Origin: Noviherbaspirillum aerium
GTDB lineage: Bacteria; Pseudomonadota; Gammaproteobacteria; Burkholderiales; Burkholderiaceae_D
Length of the DNA: 64,000 nucleotides
Direction of reading: 5' to 3'
NCBI RefSeq assembly: GCF_008929045.1
Contig: NZ_VFAH01000015.1
Span: forward strand, 62,001-126,000
Shown here: piece after piece, positions 7,872 to 15,939 of the stretch
Numbering within the stretch: position 1 is the stretch's first letter
How the letters are laid out: every line of letters begins with the position of its first letter
Translations under genes and position numbers: made by a program
The notes under the pieces: generated by a model
Databases searched by the model: none
What the model was told of the DNA's origin: nothing
The model's input: only the letters and a program-made list of their open reading frames with translations

Positions 7872-9776
7872 TCATTGCGGCGTCAGCGTCGAATCGCCAT
7901 CCTGGCCAGTGCGTGCTTTCCACTGTACAAAGCTCAACGCTTCGCCATTGAAGTTTGCAAATATTGAAGACGAACTGATGTAGCGATTGCCGGCATAGGT
8001 TCCAAAACGGATGACGGCTGAAGTGCCAAGGTCGCTGCTGATACGATACATCTCCTGTTTGCCGGATATTGTGAAGACATTGCCCGCAAAGGCGTTATTG
8101 TTCACCACTGGTGTCGTTCCCGCTTCCACAATCTGCACATGAGCCTGGGTGTTCTGGGAAAACACGTTAGCCGTTACTGCATTGTCGTAGCCGTTGAGTA
8201 TTTCCATGCCGTTGCCGCTGCCAGTAACGGTATTGCCGGATACAACGGTTCCGTTGGCGTAATCGCCCAGATAGATTCCCCAAGCCAGCCTCTGCGAAGC
8301 ACCGACGTTGCGGATAATATTGTTTTCAATGCGGGTATCAAGGCGCATTCGCTCTGGCGACGATGTAAAGATTCCTCCGCAGTCAGTAAGCACCTTGCAT
8401 GCACCGTCGACGGTGTTTCCGGACACGACTGCATTGCGATACACGCGTATGCCGATATAGCCGGAATTGGTTACCTTGTTATTCTGTACCAGGGCTCCTT
8501 CGCCAGCTGTCAAGTTGATTGCAGCATGCGCATTGGTCGGCATGCCGAGGGTTCCGGATGCGTCAATGATGGAATTGGAAATGCGCTCGCCGCCACCGCC
8601 CCATTTGATCGCGATGGCATCGTGTTTCGAATTGCGTATTGCAGCAGCGTTCACTTGCAGGCCGGAACCTGCAGAGTTCAGAATGCCGTTGCCCGAGGAA
8701 TTGCGGATCTCGACATTGTTAACCTTGAGGTTGCCAGCGCCCATTGCATTGATGCCATTGGCTGCACCGAAGATTGCAACGCCGTCGACTGTCACCGATT
8801 GGGAATTGCTCGCATCGATACCGTCCCTGTCGGGAGAAACCCATACACGCCCCTCGGGTGATTGGCCGTCCGGTGCCCAGACATACAACCGTCCTCCGCT
8901 GACCGCCCACTCTCCGGGTTCGTCGAGCATCCACAATTTTCCTTCGACATAAAATTCGACCTGACCACCAAGCGGATAGCCGTCAAAATTGAGGTTGCCA
9001 GTACTGGCGACGCCGATCCTGCCATCAGCGTACCCGGTGATCCTCCGCGCTTCGACCGCCCATTCATAAGGTTTGAATACCAGGGTCGCACCGACGAGGT
9101 CTGAATTGGGCATAGCATGGGTCAGGCTCGACTCGTTCGATGAACTTGCGCGCGCCCAGACTTGCGCGGCACTTGGCCAATGAGCTTTCGCCATCGGTTG
9201 TTCCGAAATGCTGACCTGAGCCACATCCGTATTCACGGGTGCAGAGTAGATGCTCCCTTGATGTCTTACCCAGCCGTTTATGGCCTGCCCTGGCGACAGA
9301 ATCGCCTTTCCGCAAGCCCCTGCAGTCTTCACCGTGACATTCGATTTACCCTTCAGGTCAAGCGTACCTTGGTAAATGCGTCCGCATTCAAGTTGTACGG
9401 TGCTTCCATTGACGATTCCGGAAGGCATGGCGAGCACGGGTAACGGCGTACCCTGGACTGGCGCCGTCGTAATGACCCCAATTGGTAACGCACCGGTATC
9501 GATCGCCGCAGGCGTTCCCGGCAAGGTTGATGGGGAAGTGGACGAGCTGATTGCGGAGGCAGGATTGGACGACGTTTGTGGCAAGCCTTCAGCCGATACC
9601 GTCGCATTTGATGATTCAGGCCGCGCTGCGGTGCTTGCGGAAACGTCGTTGCCTGTACTTGCCGCAGCGACGCTGTCCGGACTTCCGCCGCCTCCGCCAC
9701 AAGCAGCGACGACAACGGCAATGGAAGAAGACATGACAAGGCGCTTCAAGATAATCGGAGATTGAAATGGCTGCAT
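7872..9776 (-). CDS. Secreted parallel beta-helix lipoprotein
   Basis: The start is taken as ATG 9776, which gives a lipoprotein signal MQPFQSPIILKRLVMSSSIA ending in VVVAAC with Cys26. A poly-Gly and Ser/Thr/Ala/Pro-rich linker follows (about 27-110). The frame continues upstream to a GTG with no signal. The rest of the 634 residues holds the repeating N-x-V/I pattern of right-handed parallel beta-helix proteins (VNNVEIRNSSGNGILNSAG, VQNNKVTNSGYIGIRVYRNAVVSGNTVDG, IENNIIRNVG). These folds bind or cleave polysaccharides. No lyase catalytic motif was assigned. Location near the Wza-like exporter fits a surface-polysaccharide role by inference only. Confidence 0.85.
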   Translation of the reverse strand: MQPFQSPIILKRLVMSSSIAVVVAACGGGGGSPDSVAAASTGNDVSASTAARPESSNATVSAEGLPQTSSNPASAISSSTSPSTLPGTPAAIDTGALPIGVITTAPVQGTPLPVLAMPSGIVNGSTVQLECGRIYQGTLDLKGKSNVTVKTAGACGKAILSPGQAINGWVRHQGSIYSAPVNTDVAQVSISEQPMAKAHWPSAAQVWARASSSNESSLTHAMPNSDLVGATLVFKPYEWAVEARRITGYADGRIGVASTGNLNFDGYPLGGQVEFYVEGKLWMLDEPGEWAVSGGRLYVWAPDGQSPEGRVWVSPDRDGIDASNSQSVTVDGVAIFGAANGINAMGAGNLKVNNVEIRNSSGNGILNSAGSGLQVNAAAIRNSKHDAIAIKWGGGGERISNSIIDASGTLGMPTNAHAAINLTAGEGALVQNNKVTNSGYIGIRVYRNAVVSGNTVDGACKVLTDCGGIFTSSPERMRLDTRIENNIIRNVGASQRLAWGIYLGDYANGTVVSGNTVTGSGNGMEILNGYDNAVTANVFSQNTQAHVQIVEAGTTPVVNNNAFAGNVFTISGKQEMYRISSDLGTSAVIRFGTYAGNRYISSSSIFANFNGEALSFVQWKARTGQDGDSTLTPQ

Positions 9777-10074
9777 CTTCAGATCAGCGCCGCCCGCAAC
9801 AACACGTCGTACGCCGAAATAATTAACGGACGTCGATTTCAACACTTCAATTTCTTTAATTCAATGCTTTTACTGCAAGTTCACCCTCATGTTTTGTTAC
9901 CAATCGTGAATAATGTAAGTACTTCAAGTTGAAAAAATGATCTTCAAAAAAGGGGAATGCACGAATGAAATTGACGTCGCGTCATACCGGACGACAGTAT
10001 TCCGGGGCGCATTTTAAGCGGTCAACGCAGTCGAAATATGCATCACAAGACAAGCGAAGCAAGAGGAAATCAAA

Positions 10075-10413
10075 ATGCATAAACTCATGATCAAAGCAGT
10101 AACCATGCTGATATCAGTCTTGGTTACATCCTGCGCAACACGCACGAGCTATCAGGATCTGTATGGACAGGAAATTCCTGCCTCAGCACATACCGATCAG
10201 ATTGTTTCGATTGGTCCCGACACCCGCCATGTGAACGTCCAGGGAGGTAACTCGGTACGCTTCATTGTCGGCGACAGGGAGTTCGCGTGGCATTTCAATG
10301 TAGCTCGAACCATCGATTCGTTTGATCTCAGAGAAGTCGCGCCGCCCGGGATACTTGGCCACGCCGTCATTGCTCACGTGTCGCCAGACCCAAAATATTT
10401 GACAGCCCCGTAA
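10075..10413 (+). CDS. CzcE-like lipoprotein
   Basis: This 112-residue protein starts with a lipoprotein signal (MHKLMIKAVTMLISVLVTSC, Cys20) and has GAGG upstream. The mature part (DTRHVNVQGGNSVRFIVGDREFAWHFNVARTIDSFDLREVAPPG...VIAHVSPDPKYL) matches the CzcE family, small periplasmic proteins linked to copper or other heavy-metal resistance. The His residues in RHVNV, AWHFN and GHAVIAHVS could be metal ligands. No czc or cop genes lie nearby, so this is an orphan copy. Confidence 0.75.
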   Translation: MHKLMIKAVTMLISVLVTSCATRTSYQDLYGQEIPASAHTDQIVSIGPDTRHVNVQGGNSVRFIVGDREFAWHFNVARTIDSFDLREVAPPGILGHAVIAHVSPDPKYLTAP

Positions 10414-10464
10414 GGGTCCGGCACGAGTGCATGGATAGCAGATGGGATGACTGAAGGAGGCTGA

Positions 10465-10635
10465 TTATGCTTGTGTACCAAGAACCACAATGCCGAGCGC
10501 GCAAAGGGTCAGCGTAAAGCCAAGCAGAATGTTGGCATAGGGAGTCCGCTTGGTATGGCAGCCGTGACATTCACGCTCTCTCCATTCTTTTTTCGCGCCG
10601 CAAATGCCACAGCGTCCTGCGATGAAATGCCACAT
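10465..10635 (-). CDS. 56-residue zinc-ribbon membrane protein
   Basis: This short gene reads MWHFIAGRCGICGAKKEWRE followed by RECHGCHTKRTPYANILLGF and TLTLCALGIVVLGTQA. The N-terminal half has two cysteine pairs, CGIC and CHGC, spaced as a rubredoxin-type zinc knuckle. The C-terminal third is a single transmembrane helix. The protein should be anchored in the inner membrane with a small metal knuckle in the cytoplasm. A weak GAG precedes the ATG. It converges on the CzcE-like gene. The function is unknown. Confidence 0.6.
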   Translation of the reverse strand: MWHFIAGRCGICGAKKEWRERECHGCHTKRTPYANILLGFTLTLCALGIVVLGTQA

Positions 10636-10730
10636 AAATCGCTCATGAATGTTTAAGACTTTTCAAGTGTAGCGGCATGTCGTGGCATGGCATTGAGGAT
10701 TAGCAATGTGGCTGCGGTGCATCGATATGA

Positions 10731-11322
10731 CTAGGGCCTGTTCACACTAACGCAGCGCTTCAGCGATGAGGGCCGAGGTGATGAACGCAGCGAACATGAC
10801 ATCCAGCTTGTCATAGCGAGCAAATACGCGACGCCACGCCTTCAGACGCCGAAACAGTCGCTCGATTCGATTACGCTTGCGACAGAGTTGCCGGTCATAT
10901 GTCCAGGGCTTACATCGCTGTGGATTGGGTAGCACTACCGGCATCCAGCCCATAACATTGGCCAGTCTACAGGTGGCATCGTCGGCTGCGTCCAAGCGCT
11001 AGGGGCCCGTTTTTCTGGGCGTGCCGTTATCATCAGGATGCACTTTGACGATACGCGAGTCCAGACACACCGCTTCGATACGCACCTGCATGAGCCGCCG
11101 GCGCTGCAATTGCTTGAACACCTGATCGAGCACCCCGGCTCGGCACCAACGCAGCATACGGGTGTAGAGGGTATGCCACTTGCCGTAGCGGAGCGTTTCC
11201 ACATTGCCCTGCCTGCCGATTCCGCACAGATTGCCGCCGGCACCGCGCCGTTGCTCCTTGCCATGGCTAGACCATGTCGCGTCGTCACGCCTTGCTCCAA
11301 CGGCAATCTGCCTCGGTCCCGA
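10731..11322 (-). pseudogene. Decayed IS5-family insertion sequence (transposase remnant)
   Basis: Two minus-strand pieces resemble an IS5-family (IS427/IS1031-like) transposase. One is an N-terminal part (NLCGIGRQG...ETLRYGKWHTLYTRMLRWCRAGVLDQVF, ending at a stop near 10999). The other is the C-terminal DDE region (YDRQLCRKRNRIERLFRRLKAWRRVFARYDKLDVMFAAF, 10747-10920). The middle with the first catalytic aspartates is missing or frameshifted. The left boundary reads CTAG then GGGCCTGTTCACAC, which fits an IS5-type target and terminal repeat. The element cannot transpose by itself. Confidence 0.8.
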
Positions 11323-11450
11323 CTACGCTGTGTTTGATAAGCTGCTGCGCGGTCCGGGTTGACGCCTGCGGCGCTCGGTGTGCCCTGCGTACGTGTGCGC
11401 TCCTCCGCGCCAATCCGAACCGCTCGCAACGCTTATCAGACACAGCCTAG
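11323..11450. mobile_element. Short inverted-repeat element D (MITE-like)
   Basis: A 20-base left arm CTACGCTGTGTTTGATAAGC (11323-11342) matches 18 of 20 positions of the reverse complement of the right arm GCTTATCAGACACAGCCTAG (11431-11450). The 128-bp unit has no gene. Its right end is homologous over about 40 bases to the right end of the element at 20971-21106. It abuts the transposase remnant. Confidence 0.65.
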
Positions 11451-11861
11451 GCCGATCATTACGAAAACGCTCTCCCGGCTGCTCACATTCTTCAATATAT
11501 GTGCGCATGCGTGAAAGTTGTTCCTCCATTGCTGAACTGTTTCTTCCTGCTCAAGCAACAACTCAAAATTTACGCGACGCTACGCTGCGAAGAAACATCG
11601 CTGCATGTGTCCAATTCAGTCTGTCAAGACTCGGTGGTCTTCCAGTCCGCTCTATTTTGCGAATGCAATATATCTAATAGTTAAATCAGAGTTTTCTCTC
11701 TGAAGACTTCCATTGTGCAATGCACGATTTTTATCTCTTTTGGCTGGAACTTGCTAAATATATCAAGCTCTACAAAGGCCCGTTTGCATGTGCTCGCTAC
11801 TGCCTGTATTGCTGGCCACATGCAATGTTTTCCTCATGTTTAGCTTAACAGGAGATCGACA
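11451..11861. other. Upstream region of the first phasin
   Basis: This AT-rich interval of about 410 bases precedes the phasin gene. It contains the palindromic motif TTGTGCAATGCAC (annotated separately). No gene is supported. Confidence 0.4.
11714..11726. promoter_or_regulatory. Candidate PHA-regulator operator, phasin 1
   Basis: TTGTGCAATGCAC contains the core TGC-N3-GCA with an inner palindrome GTGCA-A-TGCAC. Similar sites precede both other phasins, phaA and phaB in this window. The PhaR/PhbF repressor family is known to bind TGC/GCA-rich palindromes. Binding here is inferred. Confidence 0.5.
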
Positions 11862-12356
11862 ATGTTTACGTTTTCGCAGGAAGTCCCGCCGGCACTGAAA
11901 GCGCATATCGACGCACAGTACTCGATGTTCGCCGAGCTGTCGCAGAAAATGTTCGATACAGCACAGAAGATCAACGAACTCAATATACAAGCGGCAAAGA
12001 CCTTGGTTGAGGGTTCGCTGTCGAGCGCACAGCAGGTCATTGTGGCGAAAGATCCGTACGAAGCGCTTTCCATTGCAGCAGCGCAGGCACAACCCTCCGC
12101 GGAAAGAGTGCGGGAGTATCAGCAGCATCTGAACAATATTGCTGCGCGTACGCAGGTCGACTTGGCAAAAACAGCAGAGACTCACGTTCCCAACACGAGC
12201 CGCACGGCGGCAGCTGTCGCAGACGAAGTAGCACGAAAGGCCAATGAGGAAACCGAGAAGGCGGCTTCGCGTCAGAAAGCTGCATTCGAACGGTTTAATA
12301 CTTCATTCGAACGTGGCGATGAACAGAAGCCGCAGACAGCCCGGCCTGCAACATGA
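11862..12356 (+). CDS. phaP: Phasin family protein (copy 1)
   Basis: This 164-residue protein has the phasin signature: an N-terminal helical region (FAELSQKMFDTAQKINELNIQAAKTLVEGSLSSAQQVIVAKDPYEALSIAAAQAQP), continuous amphipathic helices and an acidic Ala/Gln-rich tail. Phasins coat polyhydroxyalkanoate granules and control their number and size. AGGAGA 6 bases upstream fixes the start. It is in tandem with copy 2 (about 100 bases apart), and the two share long stretches such as DPYEALSIAA and TQVDLAKTAE.HVP.TSRTA, so they arose by duplication. Confidence 0.92.
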   Translation: MFTFSQEVPPALKAHIDAQYSMFAELSQKMFDTAQKINELNIQAAKTLVEGSLSSAQQVIVAKDPYEALSIAAAQAQPSAERVREYQQHLNNIAARTQVDLAKTAETHVPNTSRTAAAVADEVARKANEETEKAASRQKAAFERFNTSFERGDEQKPQTARPAT

Positions 12357-12392
12357 CACCGGTTCAGTCATCTCAAGCCCATTCCACTCCTA

Positions 12393-12412
12393 GTGCATTG
12401 CATGCAAGTGCA
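12393..12412. promoter_or_regulatory. Candidate PHA-regulator operator, phasin 2
   Basis: GTGCATTGCATGCAAGTGCA holds overlapping TGC-N3-GCA and TTGCATGCAA motifs 51 bases before the second phasin start. It resembles the motif upstream of the other pha genes here. Confidence 0.5.
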
Positions 12413-12462
12413 TACCACGAGAAGTGCTCCGTTATTCCCATCTAGTCTATTTTGGAGTCGCC

Positions 12463-12954
12463 ATGTTCCTATTCAATCAACCGCTTCCGCCTTCTGCAAA
12501 AGCTCATCTCGAATCGCAATTCACCTTCGTGTCCGAACTTTCGAAGCAGCTTTTTACCACCGTGCAGAAGATTAATGATCTGAACATCAGTATTGCGCAA
12601 AACGTGCTGCAGGATACATTGAACAGCACTCGTGAAGTTGCCAGTGCACAGAACCCTTATGAGGCTCTGTCGATTGCCGCCGGCCAGGTGCAGCCCGCAG
12701 CAGAACGGCTGCGTGTGTACCAGCAGCATCTCACAAATATCGCAGCCAACACTCAGGTTGATCTCGCAAAAACCGCAGAAGTGCACGTGCCGGCAACCAG
12801 CCGCACTGCATCCGCCCTCGCCGACGAGGTGGCACGCCGCGCCAACGAAGATACTCAGAAAGCCACCCAGCGGCAGAAAGCAACCCTTGAAAAAATTGCC
12901 GCACCTATCGGCAAGCCGGACACAGGTAAAGGCACGACAGCTAACGTGCATTGA
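12463..12954 (+). CDS. phaP: Phasin family protein (copy 2)
   Basis: The start is ATG 12463 with GGAG 5 bases upstream, giving MFLFNQPLPPSAKAHLESQF, aligned with the start of copy 1. The 163 residues keep the phasin helical pattern and share most of their central segment with copy 1 (NPYEALSIAAGQVQPAAERLRVYQQHLTNIAANTQVDLAKTAEVHVPATSRTASALADEVARRANEDTQKA). The C-terminal tail differs, with a basic ending. It probably coats PHA granules with partly redundant or condition-specific use. Confidence 0.92.
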   Translation: MFLFNQPLPPSAKAHLESQFTFVSELSKQLFTTVQKINDLNISIAQNVLQDTLNSTREVASAQNPYEALSIAAGQVQPAAERLRVYQQHLTNIAANTQVDLAKTAEVHVPATSRTASALADEVARRANEDTQKATQRQKATLEKIAAPIGKPDTGKGTTANVH

Positions 12955-12971
12955 CTACCCACAAAGACGTG

Positions 12972-13019
12972 TCTGCCGCAATACATTCATTCAGGTTCGC
13001 TAGCCTGAATTGCGGCAGA
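12972..13019. terminator. Long hairpin after phasin 2
   Basis: TCTGCCGCAA (12972-12981) pairs with TTGCGGCAGA (13010-13019), and inside it ATTCAGG pairs with CCTGAAT around a short loop. It begins 18 bases after the phasin 2 stop codon. The absence of a U-tract leaves open whether it is a terminator or an mRNA-stabilising structure. Confidence 0.5.
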
Positions 13020-13065
13020 AGGCCCGCGTAGGCGATCGCTTACTGCAGGTGCGCTGCAACGCCAG

Positions 13066-13103
13066 GTTGCCGCTTCGAAGATCCTTTCCCTCGAAGCGGC
13101 AAC
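13066..13103. repeat. Perfect 13-bp inverted repeat
   Basis: GTTGCCGCTTCGA (13066-13078) and TCGAAGCGGCAAC (13091-13103) are exact reverse complements with a 12-base loop. No U-tract follows, so it may be a REP-like or transcript-stabilising element. Confidence 0.6.
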
Positions 13104-13578
13104 GAAAGCCGTCTATTGTCGCCTCATCCTGAGCTGTCCACGAAATGTCAGCCCGACCGAAGCAACAGACACGGCGGCATCATTCCACAAATAACAGCAG
13201 CTAGGGAGAGAACGTTCCCGGCTGGAGAATCCGCTAGCTTGGGGGACATTGCCGATCATTAGCTTGATCTGCTACCCAGCGACAACATCGCAAATAGAGA
13301 GCAAGTTTTAGGCTCACGATAACCCTTGCTTTCGAAAAGTCAGCCGGGCGTGAACGTTGGAAAGCCGCCTTAGGCCAGCCCGCTTTCGATGAGAGTTTTC
13401 CGTCTGCCTGCGTCTGTCTCCTTACAGTTACCGCCATCTCAACAGTCGTGATCAGAACACGGTTTGCATTGAATCAATGCCTGCCCCTACTCGGCCCTCG
13501 CATGGGAAACCTTATTGACGTTCATGCAATCACATTATGGTTGACGAATGATGCGCAACCTTTCGAACGAAAATACCT

Positions 13579-14211
13579 ATGGACCATGGCATGAAAACAC
13601 CGCGTCACTTCTCGATGATTCGCGGTTTCCATCTTGCAGACTTCTTTACTTTAGGCAATGCCGCATGTGGTGTCGCTGCAGTATTTTTTGCGATGCTGTA
13701 TGTTTCTACGAGATCGCAATCTTATTTGTTCGCAGCCGCCGCAATGGCGCCCCTAGCGTTTTTATTTGACGTGCTGGACGGCATGATCGCACGTTGGCGA
13801 CATCAGCATTCTCCTCTTGGCCGAGAACTCGATTCCCTTGCAGACGTTATTTCGTTTGGTGTAGCACCGGCAACGCTGGGTTTTGCCGTTGGAATGCAGG
13901 GAGGATGGGACGCGGTTGCACTGATGTATTTTGTATGCTGCGGCGTTAGCAGACTGGCAAGATTCAATGTCACTGCCGAAGAACTATCGCAAGGGGGAGA
14001 AAAGGTTGCCTATTTTGAAGGGACGCCAATACCGACGAGCGTCATTATTACCGCCATCCTGGCATTTGCGGCGTTTCAAGGCCGTATAGGCGATGCACTA
14101 TACGGCGGAGTATGGGACTTGGGGCCATGGAGCCTGCATCCCCTCGTACTTGTGTTTGTCGTTTCGGGAAGCATGATGATCAGCAAAACACTTCGCATCC
14201 CCAAGCCATAG
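13579..14211 (+). CDS. pssA: CDP-alcohol phosphatidyltransferase, probably phosphatidylserine synthase
   Basis: This 210-residue membrane protein carries the complete CDP-alcohol phosphatidyltransferase motif DG-x2-AR-x8-G-x3-D-x3-D as DVLDGMIARWRHQHSPLGRELDSLAD (about residues 66-91). Its order of hydrophobic segments fits the PssA/PgsA family. The N-terminal FTLGNAACGVAAVFFA and the motif context resemble type II CDP-diacylglycerol-serine O-phosphatidyltransferases. It should make phosphatidylserine, the precursor of phosphatidylethanolamine, at the inner membrane. There is no strong Shine-Dalgarno sequence; an in-frame ATG at 13591 is an alternative start. No psd gene is adjacent. Confidence 0.85.
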   Translation: MDHGMKTPRHFSMIRGFHLADFFTLGNAACGVAAVFFAMLYVSTRSQSYLFAAAAMAPLAFLFDVLDGMIARWRHQHSPLGRELDSLADVISFGVAPATLGFAVGMQGGWDAVALMYFVCCGVSRLARFNVTAEELSQGGEKVAYFEGTPIPTSVIITAILAFAAFQGRIGDALYGGVWDLGPWSLHPLVLVFVVSGSMMISKTLRIPKP

Positions 14212-14304
14212 CAATCACTCGCTAAGCGTTGATTGATTCCAGATGCATTAATTGCGCATCGGACGACAATCGGACAATGAGATAATCACTCAAGAAATAC
14301 CAGG

Positions 14305-14874
14305 TCAACATCCATATCGACGGTCGCCATCCACGATGCGATAACTGCCCCATTTATCGACGAAGCAAATGGCATCGTCTGAATGACGCACTTGGGAAAG
14401 TTTAGTTTTCCGTCCCGAACGGCGGAATTTCCATGGCGGAGTCGGATCATCCTCGCTCCAGAGCCCTCGGCGATCACGGCGTGCCATCGCTTCCAATGCG
14501 GGAAGAGATAGATCGTTATTGTGTTTCGGATCCACCCAGGCAAAACCTCGTTCAACTTGTATCCGATTTGCTTCATTGCCATCGCATTGAACAACCGCGA
14601 CCAATGTGCCTGCATAATCGAATTGCTTGTTTTGCAGGACGGCATTTTTTCCAAGGCAAAGCTCGGCTAGTGCTTGACGGGAAGCTTCTCCGAAAGCCTG
14701 CTTCTTTTCCGGGGCGTCAATATGCGCAAGTTTGAGAAGAACCGGGCGCTCATCCAGCAAGATGGTCATTGTGTTGCCGTCCTCAATGCTCTTGACCTTC
14801 TCTGCATATGCGACGGAAGACGTTAATAAAGTACCAATGAAGAGAAAACTCGCACTGCGATGTGATAATTTCAT
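14305..14874 (-). CDS. Secreted staphylococcal-nuclease-like protein, catalytic residues substituted
   Basis: The 189 residues begin with a signal peptide (MKLSHRSASFLFIGTLLTSSVAYA) followed by one SNase-like OB-fold domain: VKSIEDGNTMTILLDERPVLLKLAHIDAPEKKQAFG...LAELCLGK...FDYAGTLVAVV...VERGFAWVDP, then the family's DPTPPWKFRR ending. Aligned by eye to staphylococcal nuclease, the calcium ligand in DGDT is Asn (DGNT), the first catalytic Arg is Lys (LLKLA) and the second (YGR) is Gly (YAG). The Asp and Glu of IDAPE remain. It may therefore be inactive or altered. Active family members cleave DNA and RNA outside the cell. Confidence 0.75.
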   Translation of the reverse strand: MKLSHRSASFLFIGTLLTSSVAYAEKVKSIEDGNTMTILLDERPVLLKLAHIDAPEKKQAFGEASRQALAELCLGKNAVLQNKQFDYAGTLVAVVQCDGNEANRIQVERGFAWVDPKHNNDLSLPALEAMARRDRRGLWSEDDPTPPWKFRRSGRKTKLSQVRHSDDAICFVDKWGSYRIVDGDRRYGC

Positions 14875-15207
14875 TTAATGCCACTGTGACATAGGCGGAG
14901 GGATCGATGTACTGTAAGAAACCCGATGCATAATTGCAACTAAATTTTTTGTCCTGTGCCAAATCCCCACAAATGGCATTTTTCCAAGGCTACCCTATCA
15001 CTGCGGTTCTCCACGGGGAATAGCTGGATTGGAAGTAATTTTTTGCCAATACCTGCAAATGAAATTTGGAATGCGTGCATGTTGCAGAGTACAAAACCCG
15101 AAATTTTTAGATTCACAAAAGAATCTTTTTAAAGATTTTGAATTTTTCGGTGTAATATCTGCCCGCTGTAACAAAAAAATCCAAGCCAGGACGACGAGAG
15201 AGACAGG

Positions 15208-15246
15208 AACCCCGTATAGCATTGTCTTACGGGGTTTTCCTTTTTT
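15208..15246 (+). terminator. Orphan intrinsic terminator T1
   Basis: AACCCCGTA (15208-15216) pairs with TACGGGGTT (15228-15236), followed by TTCCTTTTTT. No plus-strand gene ends upstream, so a small RNA transcribed from about 15150 is likely. A TAATAT box at about 15152-15157 is a possible -10 element. Confidence 0.75.
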
Positions 15247-15353
15247 AGATATGAGTTCGGTGAATACCTCATATCACGGAATAAAAGCGGCAATTTATTG
15301 TGCATCGCATTAAAGTGATCTTGTCTCCTCCAACTCTTCTTGAATTGGATTTG

Positions 15354-15380
15354 AACCCGCTCTTGTGGCGGGTTTTTTTT
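15354..15380 (+). terminator. Orphan intrinsic terminator T2
   Basis: AACCCGC (15354-15360) pairs with GCGGGTT (15368-15374) around a 7-base loop and runs into eight T residues. It lies about 110 bases after T1 and again has no gene in front of it. Confidence 0.75.
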
Positions 15381-15657
15381 CGCCATGTGTTTTACCTTTT
15401 GGCGAATACCAAACTGATCTTGTTAACGTGTTCCGGACGCAAGCCTTGCAAACGCAGAACGCTGTCTCAACCGCATTGGCTATTGTCCTTGGTGGAAAAC
15501 CTATTGTGCGTGATCGGATATTGACGTTCTTCTTCATGGCGCGCCCGATAAAGTTTCAGCTATAGGTCCTGAACAAGACATCGCTTGCCCGGCTTGTTCT
15601 TTACCTTGGCAGCCCATTCGTTTTTTTACCCTTTGTCATTACGACCCGAGGCGACAC

Positions 15658-15759
15658 ATGTTCGGAGAAAAGATAACTGGAAGCCAGAACAACGGCTTGC
15701 AGTTAGTTCAGTTCACCGCTCGGATGATAGAGCCTATGTCAGAGCAGGTGCATTCTTAA
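15658..15759 (+). CDS. Possible 33-residue small protein
   Basis: An ATG with GAGG 6 bases upstream opens a 33-codon frame (MFGEKITGSQNNGLQLVQFT then ARMIEPMSEQVHS). The ribosome-binding site is the only positive evidence. The protein has no membrane segment or motif, and the frame may be coincidental. Confidence 0.25.
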   Translation: MFGEKITGSQNNGLQLVQFTARMIEPMSEQVHS

Positions 15760-15939
15760 GGAATGCATTAAAGGTACGTAATTGATCTGTAAAAATTGCA
15801 CCCATTTTGTCCAAACAACAAATGGCAAACGCCTTAGCCAAAGGGGGGACCTCCAAGCTGAACGTATTCAAGTTGAGCGCGTTTCTTGCTTTTATAAAAA
15901 CTCTAGACTTTTATCGACGGGCAAGATTACGGAGGCGCC

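Larger units (their letters stand above)
12955..13578. other. Intergenic region with two strong hairpins
   Basis: This 624-base interval between phasin 2 and pssA has no supported gene. It contains two long inverted repeats (12972-13019 and 13066-13103). A short minus-strand open frame at 13234-13437 has unlikely composition and no ribosome-binding site. Confidence 0.5.
14875..15939. other. Gene-poor AT-rich kilobase with intrinsic terminators
   Basis: About 1,065 bases between the nuclease-like gene and the metallopeptidase gene contain no ordinary gene. GC content falls well below the flanks around 15030-15180. Two strong plus-strand terminators (15208-15246 and 15354-15380) have no upstream gene on that strand, so they probably end small RNAs. 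One very short reading frame with a good ribosome-binding site is listed separately. Confidence 0.55.

Noticed and set aside
13234-13437. Minus-strand frame of 67 codons between phasin 2 and pssA
   Set aside because: It has no ribosome-binding site and unlikely basic/Ser/Trp-rich composition. It may be a decayed fragment, but nothing supports a gene.
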